From: Burkholderia humptydooensis
Lineage (GTDB): Bacteria > Pseudomonadota > Gammaproteobacteria > Burkholderiales > Burkholderiaceae
DNA length: 64,000 nt
Assembly: GCF_001513745.1 (NCBI RefSeq)
Contig: NZ_CP013382.1
Location: 2,728,001-2,792,000, forward strand
Direction: 5' to 3'
In this document: positions 17,593-25,729 of the stretch, in pieces
Numbering within the stretch: the first letter of the stretch is position 1
Layout of the letters: each line of letters opens with the position of its first letter
Made by a program: the position numbers and the translations under genes
The notes under the pieces: generated by a model
What the model was told of the DNA's origin: nothing
The model's database searches: none
What the model saw: the letters and a program-made list of their open reading frames with translations, nothing else

Positions 17593-18335
17593 CGCGGCTC
17601 GCTGCGCTTCGTCAGGACCGCGAACAACGACACGCCGAACGGCAGCGAGTGCTTCGGCAGCCAGCCGCGCTCGGTGCGGAAGATCCGGTACAGCGCCGCG
17701 TTGACCGCGCGCGGCCCGAGCGCGTCGCCGCTCGAGCGCGCGCGGTTCAGCAGCCGGTCGACCGTTCGCGCTACGACGGCGAGCGGGAACAGCAGCGTGT
17801 TGAAGTACGAGCTGCGCACGATCATGCAATCGGCCGCCCGCGCGCAGCGTTCGAGCGCCGCGCGGTCGTAGCGCCGGTAGTGATGGAGGAACGTGTCGTG
17901 CGCGCTCCATAGCCACTGGTACGCCGGCACCGTGACGACGATCGCGCCGCCCGGCGCGAGATAGTCGCTCACGCGGCGCAGCGCGGCCGCGTCGTCTTCG
18001 ATGTGTTCGAGGCAGTCGAAGAAGCAGATCAGATCGAAGCGCTGGTCGCCGAACGGCACGTCGTCCGGGCAGCGGCCCGCGCGGATGTCGAATCGCCAGC
18101 CGGTCCTGCGGTTCGCGATCGCGCGCGCGGTGTCGTCCATCTCGAGCGCGCTCACCGCGCCGAACGCCTCGAGCATGCCGAGATTGCCGCCCGTGCCCGA
18201 GCCGATCTCGAGGATGCGCGCGCCCGCCGGCAGCCCGAGACCCACGAGCAGCGCACGCAGGATGTCGCGCCGTGCGCGGAACCACCAGTGCGTCGTTTCG
18301 GTGGCGGCCATTTGCAGATAAGCGTCGGGTGACAT
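17589..18335 (-). CDS. Class I SAM-dependent methyltransferase
   Basis: 248 residues. Motif I ILEIGSGTGGN is at 41-51, an acidic ribose-binding residue follows in SALEMDD, and the post-motif FDLICFFDCLEHIEDD is typical of class I enzymes near glycan genes. The N-terminus TETTHWWFRARR matches glycan- and lipid-locus methyltransferases. The C-terminus carries a hydrophobic stretch (SSYFNTLLFPLAVVARTVDRL) that may sit on the membrane. It lies between the GT2 and GtrA genes in a glycan-modification operon. The acceptor is unknown. Confidence 0.88.
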   Translation of the reverse strand: MSPDAYLQMAATETTHWWFRARRDILRALLVGLGLPAGARILEIGSGTGGNLGMLEAFGAVSALEMDDTARAIANRRTGWRFDIRAGRCPDDVPFGDQRFDLICFFDCLEHIEDDAAALRRVSDYLAPGGAIVVTVPAYQWLWSAHDTFLHHYRRYDRAALERCARAADCMIVRSSYFNTLLFPLAVVARTVDRLLNRARSSGDALGPRAVNAALYRIFRTERGWLPKHSLPFGVSLFAVLTKRSEPR

Positions 18336-18350
18336 GGCGTCCTCCTTCGG

Positions 18351-19406
18351 TCAGCGGCTTGCGGCGCGCTCGCGCGGCATTGCGCGGCGCCGCGCAAACT
18401 CGATCCGCGCGCCGTGCGCGGCGCGCGCCGCGGCGGCGGGCAGCGCGCTCACCTTCGTGCGCGCCTGATAACGGCGGCGCACGAGGTAGATCGGCCGCTC
18501 CTTCGATTCGTAATAGATGCGCCCGATGTACTCGCCGACGACGCCGATGCCGATCAGCTCGATCCCGCCGATGAACAGCATCACCGAAATCAGCGACGCG
18601 TAGCCCGGCACCGGATTGCCCATCCACAGCGTGCGCGCGACGATGAACCCGCCGTACAGGAACGCGAGCGCGGCGATGCCAAGCCCGATGTAGGTCCAGC
18701 TTCGCAGCGGCACCGTGCTGAAGCTCGTGATCCCTTCGAGCGCGAAGTTCCAGAGCTTCCAGCCGGAGAATTTCGAGTGGCCCGCACAGCGCGCCTCGCG
18801 CTGGTACTCGACGATCACGGTCCGGTAGCCGACCCACGCGAACAGCCCCTTCATGAAGCGCCGGCGCTCCGGCAGGCTGCGCAGCGCGTTGACGACCTGC
18901 CGGTCCATCAGCCGGAAATCGCCGACGTTGACGGGCAGCTTCACTTCGGACAACGCATTGTGCACGCGGTAATAGAGCGCGGCGGCGGTGCGCTTCGCGA
19001 ACGTGTCGCACGCGCGGTTGCTGCGCTTCGCCGCGACGACCTCCGCGCCTTCGCGCCAATGGTCGATCATCACCGGGATCAGGCTCGGCGGGTCCTGCAG
19101 ATCCGCGTCGATCGGTATCACCGCGTCGCCGTTCGCTTCGTCGAGGCCCGCCGTCAGCGCGGCCTCCTTGCCGAAGTTGCGCGTCAGATCGATCACGCGC
19201 ACGCGCGGGTCCTGCGCACCGACGGCGACGAGCTGCTCGAGCGTGTCGTCGCGGCTGCCGTCGTTCACGCAGACGATCTCGAAGCGGATCGATTCGATCG
19301 CCTCCATCAGCGGCACGACTTCCGCGAAGAACCGCGTGACCGCGTCGCCCTCGTTGTAGAACGGCACGACGAGCGAAATGAGCGGTATGTTCATCTGATC
19401 CCGCAT
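18351..19406 (-). CDS. GT2 family polyprenyl-phosphate sugar transferase (DPM1/GtrB-like)
   Basis: 351 residues. The catalytic domain shows ISLVVPFYNEGDAV, CVNDGSRDDT, LTRNFGKEAALTAGLD and the metal-binding IDADLQDP. GDFRLMDRQVVNAL and RHSKFSG-like GHSKFSGWKLWNFALEGITSFS are the GtrB/ArnC-type signature, followed by two membrane helices. It would load a sugar on undecaprenyl phosphate. The start at 19406 has a GGGAG site at a good distance. An ATG at 19394 would give an ATGA overlap with the upstream gene, as at other junctions here, and is the alternative. Confidence 0.92.
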   Translation of the reverse strand: MRDQMNIPLISLVVPFYNEGDAVTRFFAEVVPLMEAIESIRFEIVCVNDGSRDDTLEQLVAVGAQDPRVRVIDLTRNFGKEAALTAGLDEANGDAVIPIDADLQDPPSLIPVMIDHWREGAEVVAAKRSNRACDTFAKRTAAALYYRVHNALSEVKLPVNVGDFRLMDRQVVNALRSLPERRRFMKGLFAWVGYRTVIVEYQREARCAGHSKFSGWKLWNFALEGITSFSTVPLRSWTYIGLGIAALAFLYGGFIVARTLWMGNPVPGYASLISVMLFIGGIELIGIGVVGEYIGRIYYESKERPIYLVRRRYQARTKVSALPAAAARAAHGARIEFARRRAMPRERAASR

Positions 19407-20812
19407 GATGCTTCTCCCTGAACCCCGTAGCGGCCGCGGCCGGCAAGCGGCGCCGCCGCCCGCGTGCGCCGCGGCGCGGCGTCCGATGCGCCGCGCGCCG
19501 CGATGAAACGAACCGAATCGATCGCGTCCGCCGCGTCTTCGTCGCCGGGCAGACACGGCGCGCCGCGGCGCTCGCGCGCGATGCGGCACACGATCGCCGC
19601 GAGCGTGCCCGCCGTCACGAGCGGCAGGAACTGGAACCCCAGCGGCTCGATCGCGACAAGCCCCGCCAGCGGCATCGGCGCGAGTGCCGCGAGCCCTTCG
19701 CGCTCGAGCGGCCGCCAGCCTTCCGTGCGCGCGTGGCGCACGGCCCACGCGATCACGAGCCCGTACCACGCGAGGTCGTAGTCGTACAGATACGGGCTCA
19801 CGAGCAGGCTCGCGCAGACGAGCGCGGCCGAGCGCAGCGCATGCGCGCTCGCGCCGCGCCACGCGTAGATCACCGCGGCGGCCGCGAACGCGATCGACGC
19901 CGCCTGCAACAGTTGCGCGGCGAAAGGCGGCAGGCCGGCGAACGTTGCCATCGCGAAGAACGTCGGAATCCGCGCGAGCGCCGCCTGCCCGGCGCCGATC
20001 GTCTGCAATGCGGACGCCGCGCCGTGCGCGAATGCGGCCCATGCGCCGAAGCCGAACGCGAGCGTGCTCAGCGCGGCGACGAGCGCGACCGTCGCGGCCC
20101 ATGCGCCCAATGCGCGCCATTGCGACGCGCACAACAGCGCGAGCGGAAACAGCAGCGCGAGCTGCGGCTTGATGACGAGGAGCCCGAAGCAACATCCGGC
20201 GAGCGCCGGGCGGCGGCGCAGCGCGACGAGGCCGAAGCCGGCGAGCGCGGCCGTCAGCAGGCTGTTCTGGCCGATGAGCGCGACGAAGAACGTGCCGGGA
20301 AACGCGAGCGCGCAGAGCGCCGCGAGGCGGCGCGGCACGATCGCGCGCACCGTCGCGACGAACAGCGCGCCCATGCCCGCGGCCCACGCGAGCGCCGCGA
20401 CCGGATACGGCAGCCAGCCGAGCGGCGCGACGAGCAGCAGCGTCTGCGGCGGATAGAGCCACAGCAGCACGCCGCGCATGCCGCGCATCGACGGCGCCGC
20501 CTGCAGCTCAGCCGCATGCAGCGCCGAAAAGCGCCAGGCGTCGGCCGCGTGGCCGTGCACCGCGAGCCGCGCGGCGCTCCAGGTCGGCACGAAGTCGAGC
20601 ATCGGCGGCAGCGGCGAGCCGAGCCCGCCCGACAGCCAGCGAACCAGATAGATGCCGCCGAACGCTGCATAGCAGACGAGCGCCGCGATCGCGTAGGTCC
20701 GCACCCGCTTCGCGCCCAGCCAGTGCGGACGGCGGTGCGGGCCCGCGGCCGGCAGCTCCGGGCATTCGACGTCGCGATGCGCCGCCGCGTGGCCGTGCGG
20801 ATGCGCTTTCAT
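19391..20812 (-). CDS. GT87-like (DUF2029) multi-pass membrane glycosyltransferase, copy 2
   Basis: 473 residues from the ATG at 20812, which overlaps the upstream stop as ATGA. About ten hydrophobic helices follow a His-rich N-terminus (HPHGHAAAHRD). The motifs LDFVPTWSAARLAVHGHAADAW, LLWLYPPQTLLLVAPL, GQNSLLTAAL, PQLALLFPLAL and SPYLYDYDLAWYG are those of GT-C type, polyprenyl-phosphate-dependent mannosyltransferase-like proteins. It is a clear paralogue of the preceding gene. The donor is probably made by the adjacent GT2; the acceptor is not known. A charged Ala/Arg tail of about 50 residues is present only in this copy. Confidence 0.85.
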   Translation of the reverse strand: MKAHPHGHAAAHRDVECPELPAAGPHRRPHWLGAKRVRTYAIAALVCYAAFGGIYLVRWLSGGLGSPLPPMLDFVPTWSAARLAVHGHAADAWRFSALHAAELQAAPSMRGMRGVLLWLYPPQTLLLVAPLGWLPYPVAALAWAAGMGALFVATVRAIVPRRLAALCALAFPGTFFVALIGQNSLLTAALAGFGLVALRRRPALAGCCFGLLVIKPQLALLFPLALLCASQWRALGAWAATVALVAALSTLAFGFGAWAAFAHGAASALQTIGAGQAALARIPTFFAMATFAGLPPFAAQLLQAASIAFAAAAVIYAWRGASAHALRSAALVCASLLVSPYLYDYDLAWYGLVIAWAVRHARTEGWRPLEREGLAALAPMPLAGLVAIEPLGFQFLPLVTAGTLAAIVCRIARERRGAPCLPGDEDAADAIDSVRFIAARGASDAAPRRTRAAAPLAGRGRYGVQGEASCGIR

Positions 20813-22050
20813 CGCGCGACTCCCGGCATCGCTCGCGCGCGGCGCGCGACGACGAGCAGCACGGCGAGCAGCACGACGGGCCCGAACTGCGGGAAATGCG
20901 TCGCGCGATTGAAGAACTCGAAGAACGGCAACAGCCAGCCGGCGACGAACACCGGCTGCTCGCCGGGCAGCCAGCCGGTGTCGAGCGCGCACGCAAGCAC
21001 GCCGAACAGCGCGATGCCGAGCCACGCGAGCTCGTAATGCCACAGATACGGCGTCGCGAGCAGCGTCGCGACCGCGAGCCCGGCCGCGCGCAGCCGCGTG
21101 TCGCCCGTGCGCAGCCAGACGTCCAGCGCAGCGACGGCCGCGAGCACGCCGATGCCGATCTGCACCGCATACGCGGCATGCAGTGACGCGCCGGCGAGCC
21201 GCATCGCCGAGAACGGCGCCGGCGACGCAAGCCAGTACTGCGCGCCTTGCTCGAGCACGAGCTCGCGCAGCATCGTCGCGCCCGACAGGAACGCATGCAC
21301 GGACGCCGTGCCGCAAACGGCGACGCTCGCCGCCGCGAAGACGAGCGTGCCCGCGGCGGCGGCGAAGCACGCGCGCCATGCGCGCGTCGCGACGAGCAAA
21401 AGCGGAAACAGCAGCGCCATCTGCGGCTTGACCGCGAGCAGGCTGATGCAAAGCCCCGCGAGCGCCGGGCGCTTCGCGAGCAGCCGGACCGCGAGCGCCG
21501 CGCACGCGGCCGTGAGCAGCGAATTCTGTCCGATGACGGCCGCAACGAGCACGCCCGGGAAAGACAGGATCACGAACGATGCGAGACGCGGATTCGACAA
21601 CCGGTCGCGCAACCCGGACAGCGCGCCGACGCTCTTCGCATACGCGACGAGGCCGAGCGCGCAGAAGAGCAACAGCGACGGCACGTAAGGCAGCAGCGCG
21701 AGCGGCGTGACGAGCACGAGCAGCGTCGGCGGATACACCCAGGGCAGAAAGCTGCGGTTCACGTACGCGCCGAGCTGCGCCGCTTCGGTGCGGGAGAATG
21801 CCGGATAGTCGTAGACGGTTGCGGGCGCGCCGTGCAGCATCGTGTGCGATCCGCTCCAGAACACCGTGAAATCGATGCCCGGCCGAACGGTCGTGTTCGC
21901 GGTGAAACCGCTCGTCGCCCAACCCCACGCGCCCAGCAGCGCGATGCTGAGAATCAGCGTCGCGCCGCCGTAGGCGAGCACGCGATCGCTGGTCAGCCAT
22001 CCGCCTGAGCGCAACATGCCGAAGCATGTTCCCCGATTCGCAAGATCCAT
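20809..22050 (-). CDS. GT87-like (DUF2029) multi-pass membrane glycosyltransferase, copy 1
   Basis: 413 residues. It shares motif order with its neighbour: GIDFTVFWSGSHTMLHGAPATVYD, WVYPPTLLVLVTPLALLPY, GQNSLLTAACAAL, PQMALLFPLLLV and TPYLWHYELAWLG. About ten membrane helices are expected, and the extracytoplasmic Asp near residue 50 is the likely catalytic position by analogy with GT-C enzymes. It is the first gene of the five-gene operon running to 17206. The tandem paralogues suggest two sequential sugar additions or two substrates. Confidence 0.85.
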   Translation of the reverse strand: MDLANRGTCFGMLRSGGWLTSDRVLAYGGATLILSIALLGAWGWATSGFTANTTVRPGIDFTVFWSGSHTMLHGAPATVYDYPAFSRTEAAQLGAYVNRSFLPWVYPPTLLVLVTPLALLPYVPSLLLFCALGLVAYAKSVGALSGLRDRLSNPRLASFVILSFPGVLVAAVIGQNSLLTAACAALAVRLLAKRPALAGLCISLLAVKPQMALLFPLLLVATRAWRACFAAAAGTLVFAAASVAVCGTASVHAFLSGATMLRELVLEQGAQYWLASPAPFSAMRLAGASLHAAYAVQIGIGVLAAVAALDVWLRTGDTRLRAAGLAVATLLATPYLWHYELAWLGIALFGVLACALDTGWLPGEQPVFVAGWLLPFFEFFNRATHFPQFGPVVLLAVLLVVARRARAMPGVAR

Positions 22051-23134
22051 GATGCCCCGATGTGTGATTAAGCGTTCTGTTCAAACGCGTCGATTTTTTT
22101 TTGTCGATTCGTTCGGACGACGTTCTTGTTCGTACGACGCCGTCGCGCTTCCATTGTTAGAAAAAAAAGCGAGCCGATGCAAATCGCGGCGGCGCGCGAT
22201 ATCGCAGCGGGCCGGCCGGAAACGGCGGATTCCGCATGAAAAATGACGAACGGACGCGCTCGCGTTACGGAGTTGAAACACTTTCCGCCGCCGGACGTCT
22301 GCGCCGAAGTCGCGCGGCACGGCTCCGTTCACGGATGCCCGGTTCAGGGAAAGTCCCGACAAAATTTTTTGTGCCTTGCCCGGCGGGCGTTCGCGGGCGG
22401 CGGCGGCGCGCGGCGGCGCGCTCGCGCGTATCAGAACCGAAACCTTCTGCGCCGCATCATGCCCGGCACGTTGCATCGATGAGCCGCTCGCCCTTGCCCC
22501 GCCGCGTCTTCCCGAAAGCTGGCCCACTCCTTGCGAAACGTCCTGCGCGGCAAACGACGACGCGACGATCGGCGAATTCACGGCAACCAGACCAGCAGAC
22601 AAGAATCTCGCCGACGTCACCCACGGGGTCGCATCCGGCGCCACGCACGCGAGTACGGCGCCGGATGCGTACAGGGCAGTCGCCGTTCGACCAGCGGGGC
22701 ACCGGCTGCGGCCGAGTGCTTGGAAAAAATTGCTTGTTGTGAATACCGGGGTGAAGGCAATGCTCACTTATACCGTTCAGCGGCTTCTCGGCCGCTCCAG
22801 CAGCGAAGCGGCGCGCGCAGTCGCCGTCGCTCGCGATCCCGCCGCCGGCCGAAACGGCCGTCGCTTCCGCGTTTTTCCAGGGTGGCGCCGCGCAGCGCGC
22901 ATCGATTCATGCGCACGCGCCGGCAAGCCCCATCCCGCCGATCGTTCCGTCCGCGCCGGCGCATGCATTCGCGTGCAGGCCCCGGTGCGGCTGTTCTGAT
23001 CCGCGATCCGCTTTCCAGCAGTGCCTTGCAGTGCCCGTAGTGCCTTGTTGTGCCTTGCAGTTGAAGCAGTTCCCGTTGTACGTCCCGCGCCGTCTCCGGC
23101 AAGGGTTTTATTAGTCATCCGAAAGGAGAGAGTC
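22051..23134. promoter_or_regulatory. 1.08-kb divergent region between the glycan operon and the Tad operon
   Basis: This must hold the promoters of both operons. Positions 22080-22260 are comparatively AT-rich with A/T tracts (including a run of nine T at 22092). An open frame at 22759-22999 (MLTYTVQRLLGR..., 80 residues, with a GTGAAGG site upstream) could encode a small basic protein, but its composition is that of random GC-rich DNA. GTGCCTTG repeats lie just before flp. I see no other structure that I can name. Confidence 0.5.
23021..23059. repeat. Short tandem repeats of about 10 bp ahead of flp1
   Basis: GTGCCTTGCA (23021), GTGCCCGTA (23031), GTGCCTTGTT (23040) and GTGCCTTGCA (23050) follow each other directly, 76 bp upstream of the first pilin ATG. 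The region would lie in the 5' leader or promoter of the Tad operon. Confidence 0.65.
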
Positions 23135-23305
23135 ATGTCCAGCCTCATTCAATACGCCAAGCAGTTCGTTCGCGACGAAGGCGGCGTCAGCGCCATCGAA
23201 TATGGCCTGATCGCCGCTTTGATCGCGGTTGTGATCATCGGTGCGGTCAAGGCGGTCGGTACCGACCTCAATTCCGTCTTCACGACGATCGGCAGCGATC
23301 TGTAA
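23135..23305 (+). CDS. flp: Flp-type IVb pilin 1
   Basis: 56 residues with a strong AGGAGAG ribosome site 6-11 nt upstream. The prepilin motif is GG/VSAIEYGLIAALIA: cleavage after Gly17 leaves Glu at +5 and Tyr at +6, the Flp hallmark. One hydrophobic helix follows and a short polar tail (SVFTTIGSDL). It is the major subunit of the Tad pilus, processed by the CpaA-type peptidase encoded at 23721. Placement as the first gene with a strong ribosome site fits high expression. Confidence 0.95.
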   Translation: MSSLIQYAKQFVRDEGGVSAIEYGLIAALIAVVIIGAVKAVGTDLNSVFTTIGSDL

Positions 23306-23410
23306 GGGCGTCGCCGGAAGGACGGATGGCTTTGCGCAACACGCCGTCCGTCGCTTTCCGCGCGTGCGTTTCCCTTCGATGTTCCGTTCGATACCGCTGA
23401 GGAGCGACAC

Positions 23411-23629
23411 ATGAGAACCCAGTCCTTTTGCCGGAAGTCGGCCCGTCCGCAGCCGCTCGGCGCACGTCCCGCTCACGCGTTCATGTGCTGGCTGCGCGAC
23501 GAATCGGCGGTGTCCGCGATCGAATACGCGCTGATCGCATCGCTCATCGCGATCGTGATCATCGGCGCGGTGCAGGTCGTCGGCACCAATCTGCAATCGG
23601 TGTTCAGCACCGTCGCTTCGGATGTGTGA
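23411..23629 (+). CDS. flp: Flp-type pilin 2, longer leader and altered cleavage site
   Basis: 72 residues from an ATG preceded by GAGGAGCGACAC. The hydrophobic core VSAIEYALIASLIAIVIIGAV is nearly that of Flp1, with Glu+5 and Tyr+6. Two differences stand out: a leader of about 35 residues instead of 17, and Ala rather than Gly at position -1 (DESA/VSAIEY). Either it is processed poorly, or it is a minor or regulatory subunit. It lies 105 bp after flp1. Confidence 0.88.
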   Translation: MRTQSFCRKSARPQPLGARPAHAFMCWLRDESAVSAIEYALIASLIAIVIIGAVQVVGTNLQSVFSTVASDV

Positions 23630-23720
23630 TCTCAAACCCGCCTGGATGCGCCAGCCCGGCACGCCGGCTGGCGTCACCGAAGCGGCTCATCGAACCATTG
23701 AATTAGACGCGAGGCCTTCC

Positions 23721-24260
23721 ATGCTTTCCGCCCTGCCGCCGCAACCGATCCCGCTGTGCGCGACGCTGCTCGCAGTCGTCGCGGCCAGCATCGATCTGGC
23801 GAGCCGGCGCATTCCCAACCGACTGATCGCGCTGGGCCTCGTGGGTGCGCTCATCGTGCAATGCGCGCTGCCCGGCCCGCACAACGGCTTCGTCGCGTGG
23901 CTCGCGGGCGCCGCCACCGGCGCCGGCCTGCTGCTGCCGTTCTATGTCGTGCGGGGAATGGCGGCGGGCGACGTGAAGCTGATGCTCGCGATCGGCGCGT
24001 GGGTCGGCCCGACGCTCGCGCTGCACATCGCGCTCGCGACGTTCGTCGTCGGCGGCGCATGGGCGCTCGCGGTCGTGGCCAGGCGCCGCCGCTTGCGCAA
24101 GCTGCTCGCGAACCTGCGCCACCTGTTCGCGGGCGCGGCGCTGCTGCGCGATCCGTCGGCCGCGCGCGCCGCACCCGGGATCGACTCGGTCGGGACGCTG
24201 CCATACGGCGTCGCGATCGCGATCGGCACGCTCGGCGTGCTGTTCGCGGCGGCGGCCTGA
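23721..24260 (+). CDS. tadV: Prepilin peptidase of the Tad system (TadV/CpaA)
   Basis: 179 residues, chosen from the ATG at 23721 with a GAGG site; the open frame extends upstream to 23622. The A24 aspartic-protease signature is visible: the first catalytic Asp in AASIDLASRRIPN and the second in MAAGDVKLMLAIG. Four to six membrane helices are expected, and a basic cytoplasmic loop (ARRRRLRKLLANLRHLF) interrupts the C-terminal half. It cleaves Flp and TadE-like prepilins in the inner membrane. Confidence 0.9.
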   Translation: MLSALPPQPIPLCATLLAVVAASIDLASRRIPNRLIALGLVGALIVQCALPGPHNGFVAWLAGAATGAGLLLPFYVVRGMAAGDVKLMLAIGAWVGPTLALHIALATFVVGGAWALAVVARRRRLRKLLANLRHLFAGAALLRDPSAARAAPGIDSVGTLPYGVAIAIGTLGVLFAAAA

Positions 24261-24301
24261 CGCAACGCATGCTGACTCTCACTCAACGATTTGGAGCGAC
24301 C

Positions 24302-25684
24302 ATGAACCTGGATCAAGCAGAACCGCGACACGACGTGCAGATCGCCCATCTGCCGGAGCCGCCGTCGCTGCGCACGTACCGCGCAAGGCAGGCCGCGCGC
24401 TTGCCGGCCGCGCCGCGCACGCTCGCGGAAACCGGCCTGAACGAAGCCTTCGTCGCGGCGCTGTTGCTGAAATCGATGCTCGCGCACGGACGCTCGAGCC
24501 TGACCGAGCTCGTCGAGCGTCACTGTCTGCCGCCCGCCGCGCTCGACGAAGTGCTGACGTTCCTCGCGTGCGAGCGCCTGATCGAAGTCACGCACCGCGG
24601 CCTGTCCGACATCGACCTGACGCTGCGCCTGACCGACCTCGGCCGCGCGCTCGCGCTCGAGGAAAAGGCGCGCAACAGCTACTGCGGCCCGGCGCCCGTC
24701 ACGCACGACGCGTATGTCGCGAGCGTCGCCGCGCACTCGGTGCGCCTTGTGACGATCTCGCGCACCGACGCGCACGCGGCGTTCAACGGCGTCGCGATCG
24801 AGCCGGCGATGCTCGACGCGGCGGCCGCGTCGATGAACGCGGGCCGGCCGCTCCTGATCTACGGCCCGGCGGGCAGCGGCAAGACCTATCTCGCCGAGCG
24901 CCTCGGCGCGCTGCTGCGCGGCAACGTGCCGATTCCGTACGCGATCCATGCGTCGGGCGAGATCATCAGGATTCACGATCCGCTCGTGCACGTCGACGCG
25001 CCGCGCGCGGCCGACGGCGCGAACGGCGACCGCCGCTGGCGCCTCTGCCGCCGGCCCGTCGTGCTCTCGGGCGGCGAGCTCACGCTCACCGAGCTCGACC
25101 TGCGCCGCGACGATTCGACGGGCTACTACCAGGCGCCGCCGCACGTGAAGGCGAACATGGGCCTCTATATCGTCGACGACCTCGGCCGCCAGCGCATCGC
25201 GCCGCGCGACCTGCTCAACCGCTGGCTGATGCCGCTCGATCGCAACGTCGATCAGCTCACGTTCGTGAGCGGCGTGCGGCTCGAAATGCCGTTCGACGTG
25301 TGGCCCGTGTTCTCGAGCAACCTCACGCCCGCGCAGTTCAGCGACGACGCGTTCCTGCGGCGGCTCGGCTCGAAGCTGCACGTCGGGCCGCTGCCCGTCG
25401 AGCGCTACCGCGACGTGTACGACGCGAACTGCGCGGCGCTCGCGCTCAGCTCGGACCCATCGACGTTCGACTACCTGCTGCGACACCTGCACGAACCCGC
25501 ACGGATGCCGTTTCTCGCGTGCTATCCGGGCGACCTGCTGCGGCTCGTCGCGGCGTCCGTGCGCTATCGCGGCGACGCGCCCGCGGTCACGCCACAGGCG
25601 CTGCATGAGGCGTGGCGCAGTTTCTTCGGCTCGGCGCCCGACGAACCGCCGTTCACCCCGCCGGATGCGGATCGCGATTGGTAG
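24302..25684 (+). CDS. AAA+ ATPase of unknown role inside the Tad operon
   Basis: 460 residues. The N-terminal about 130 residues look like a winged-helix segment (LAETGLNEAFVAALLLKSML, LTELVERHCLPPAALDEVL). A P-loop ATPase core follows with Walker A GPAGSGKT at 188-195, Walker B-like LYIVDDLGR and a sensor-like VFSSNLTP. It resembles MoxR/Lon-type AAA+ ATP-binding proteins, not TadA (which is at 32609) or TadZ (31379). It is transcribed between tadV and cpaB with short gaps, so it is probably expressed with the pilus. It is not part of the textbook Tad set and its function is unassigned. Confidence 0.8.
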   Translation: MNLDQAEPRHDVQIAHLPEPPSLRTYRARQAARLPAAPRTLAETGLNEAFVAALLLKSMLAHGRSSLTELVERHCLPPAALDEVLTFLACERLIEVTHRGLSDIDLTLRLTDLGRALALEEKARNSYCGPAPVTHDAYVASVAAHSVRLVTISRTDAHAAFNGVAIEPAMLDAAAASMNAGRPLLIYGPAGSGKTYLAERLGALLRGNVPIPYAIHASGEIIRIHDPLVHVDAPRAADGANGDRRWRLCRRPVVLSGGELTLTELDLRRDDSTGYYQAPPHVKANMGLYIVDDLGRQRIAPRDLLNRWLMPLDRNVDQLTFVSGVRLEMPFDVWPVFSSNLTPAQFSDDAFLRRLGSKLHVGPLPVERYRDVYDANCAALALSSDPSTFDYLLRHLHEPARMPFLACYPGDLLRLVAASVRYRGDAPAVTPQALHEAWRSFFGSAPDEPPFTPPDADRDW

Positions 25685-25729
25685 CGTCCGGCCCATTGGC
25701 TCTTGATACGACTAGCGAGGAGTACCGCC

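Noticed and set aside
22690..22740. TTGGAAAAAATTGCTT as a sigma-54 promoter for the Tad operon.
   Set aside because: The GG to GC spacing is 8 nt rather than 10, so it does not fit the consensus.
22759..22999. 80-residue open frame upstream of flp with a ribosome-site-like GTGAAGG.
   Set aside because: Its Arg/Ala composition matches random GC-rich sequence and no conserved feature is visible; kept only as a comment in the intergenic entry.
23305..23411. GGACGG...CCGTCC hairpin between the two flp genes as a terminator or attenuator.
   Set aside because: 6-bp stem with an 18-nt loop and no T-run; too weak to call.
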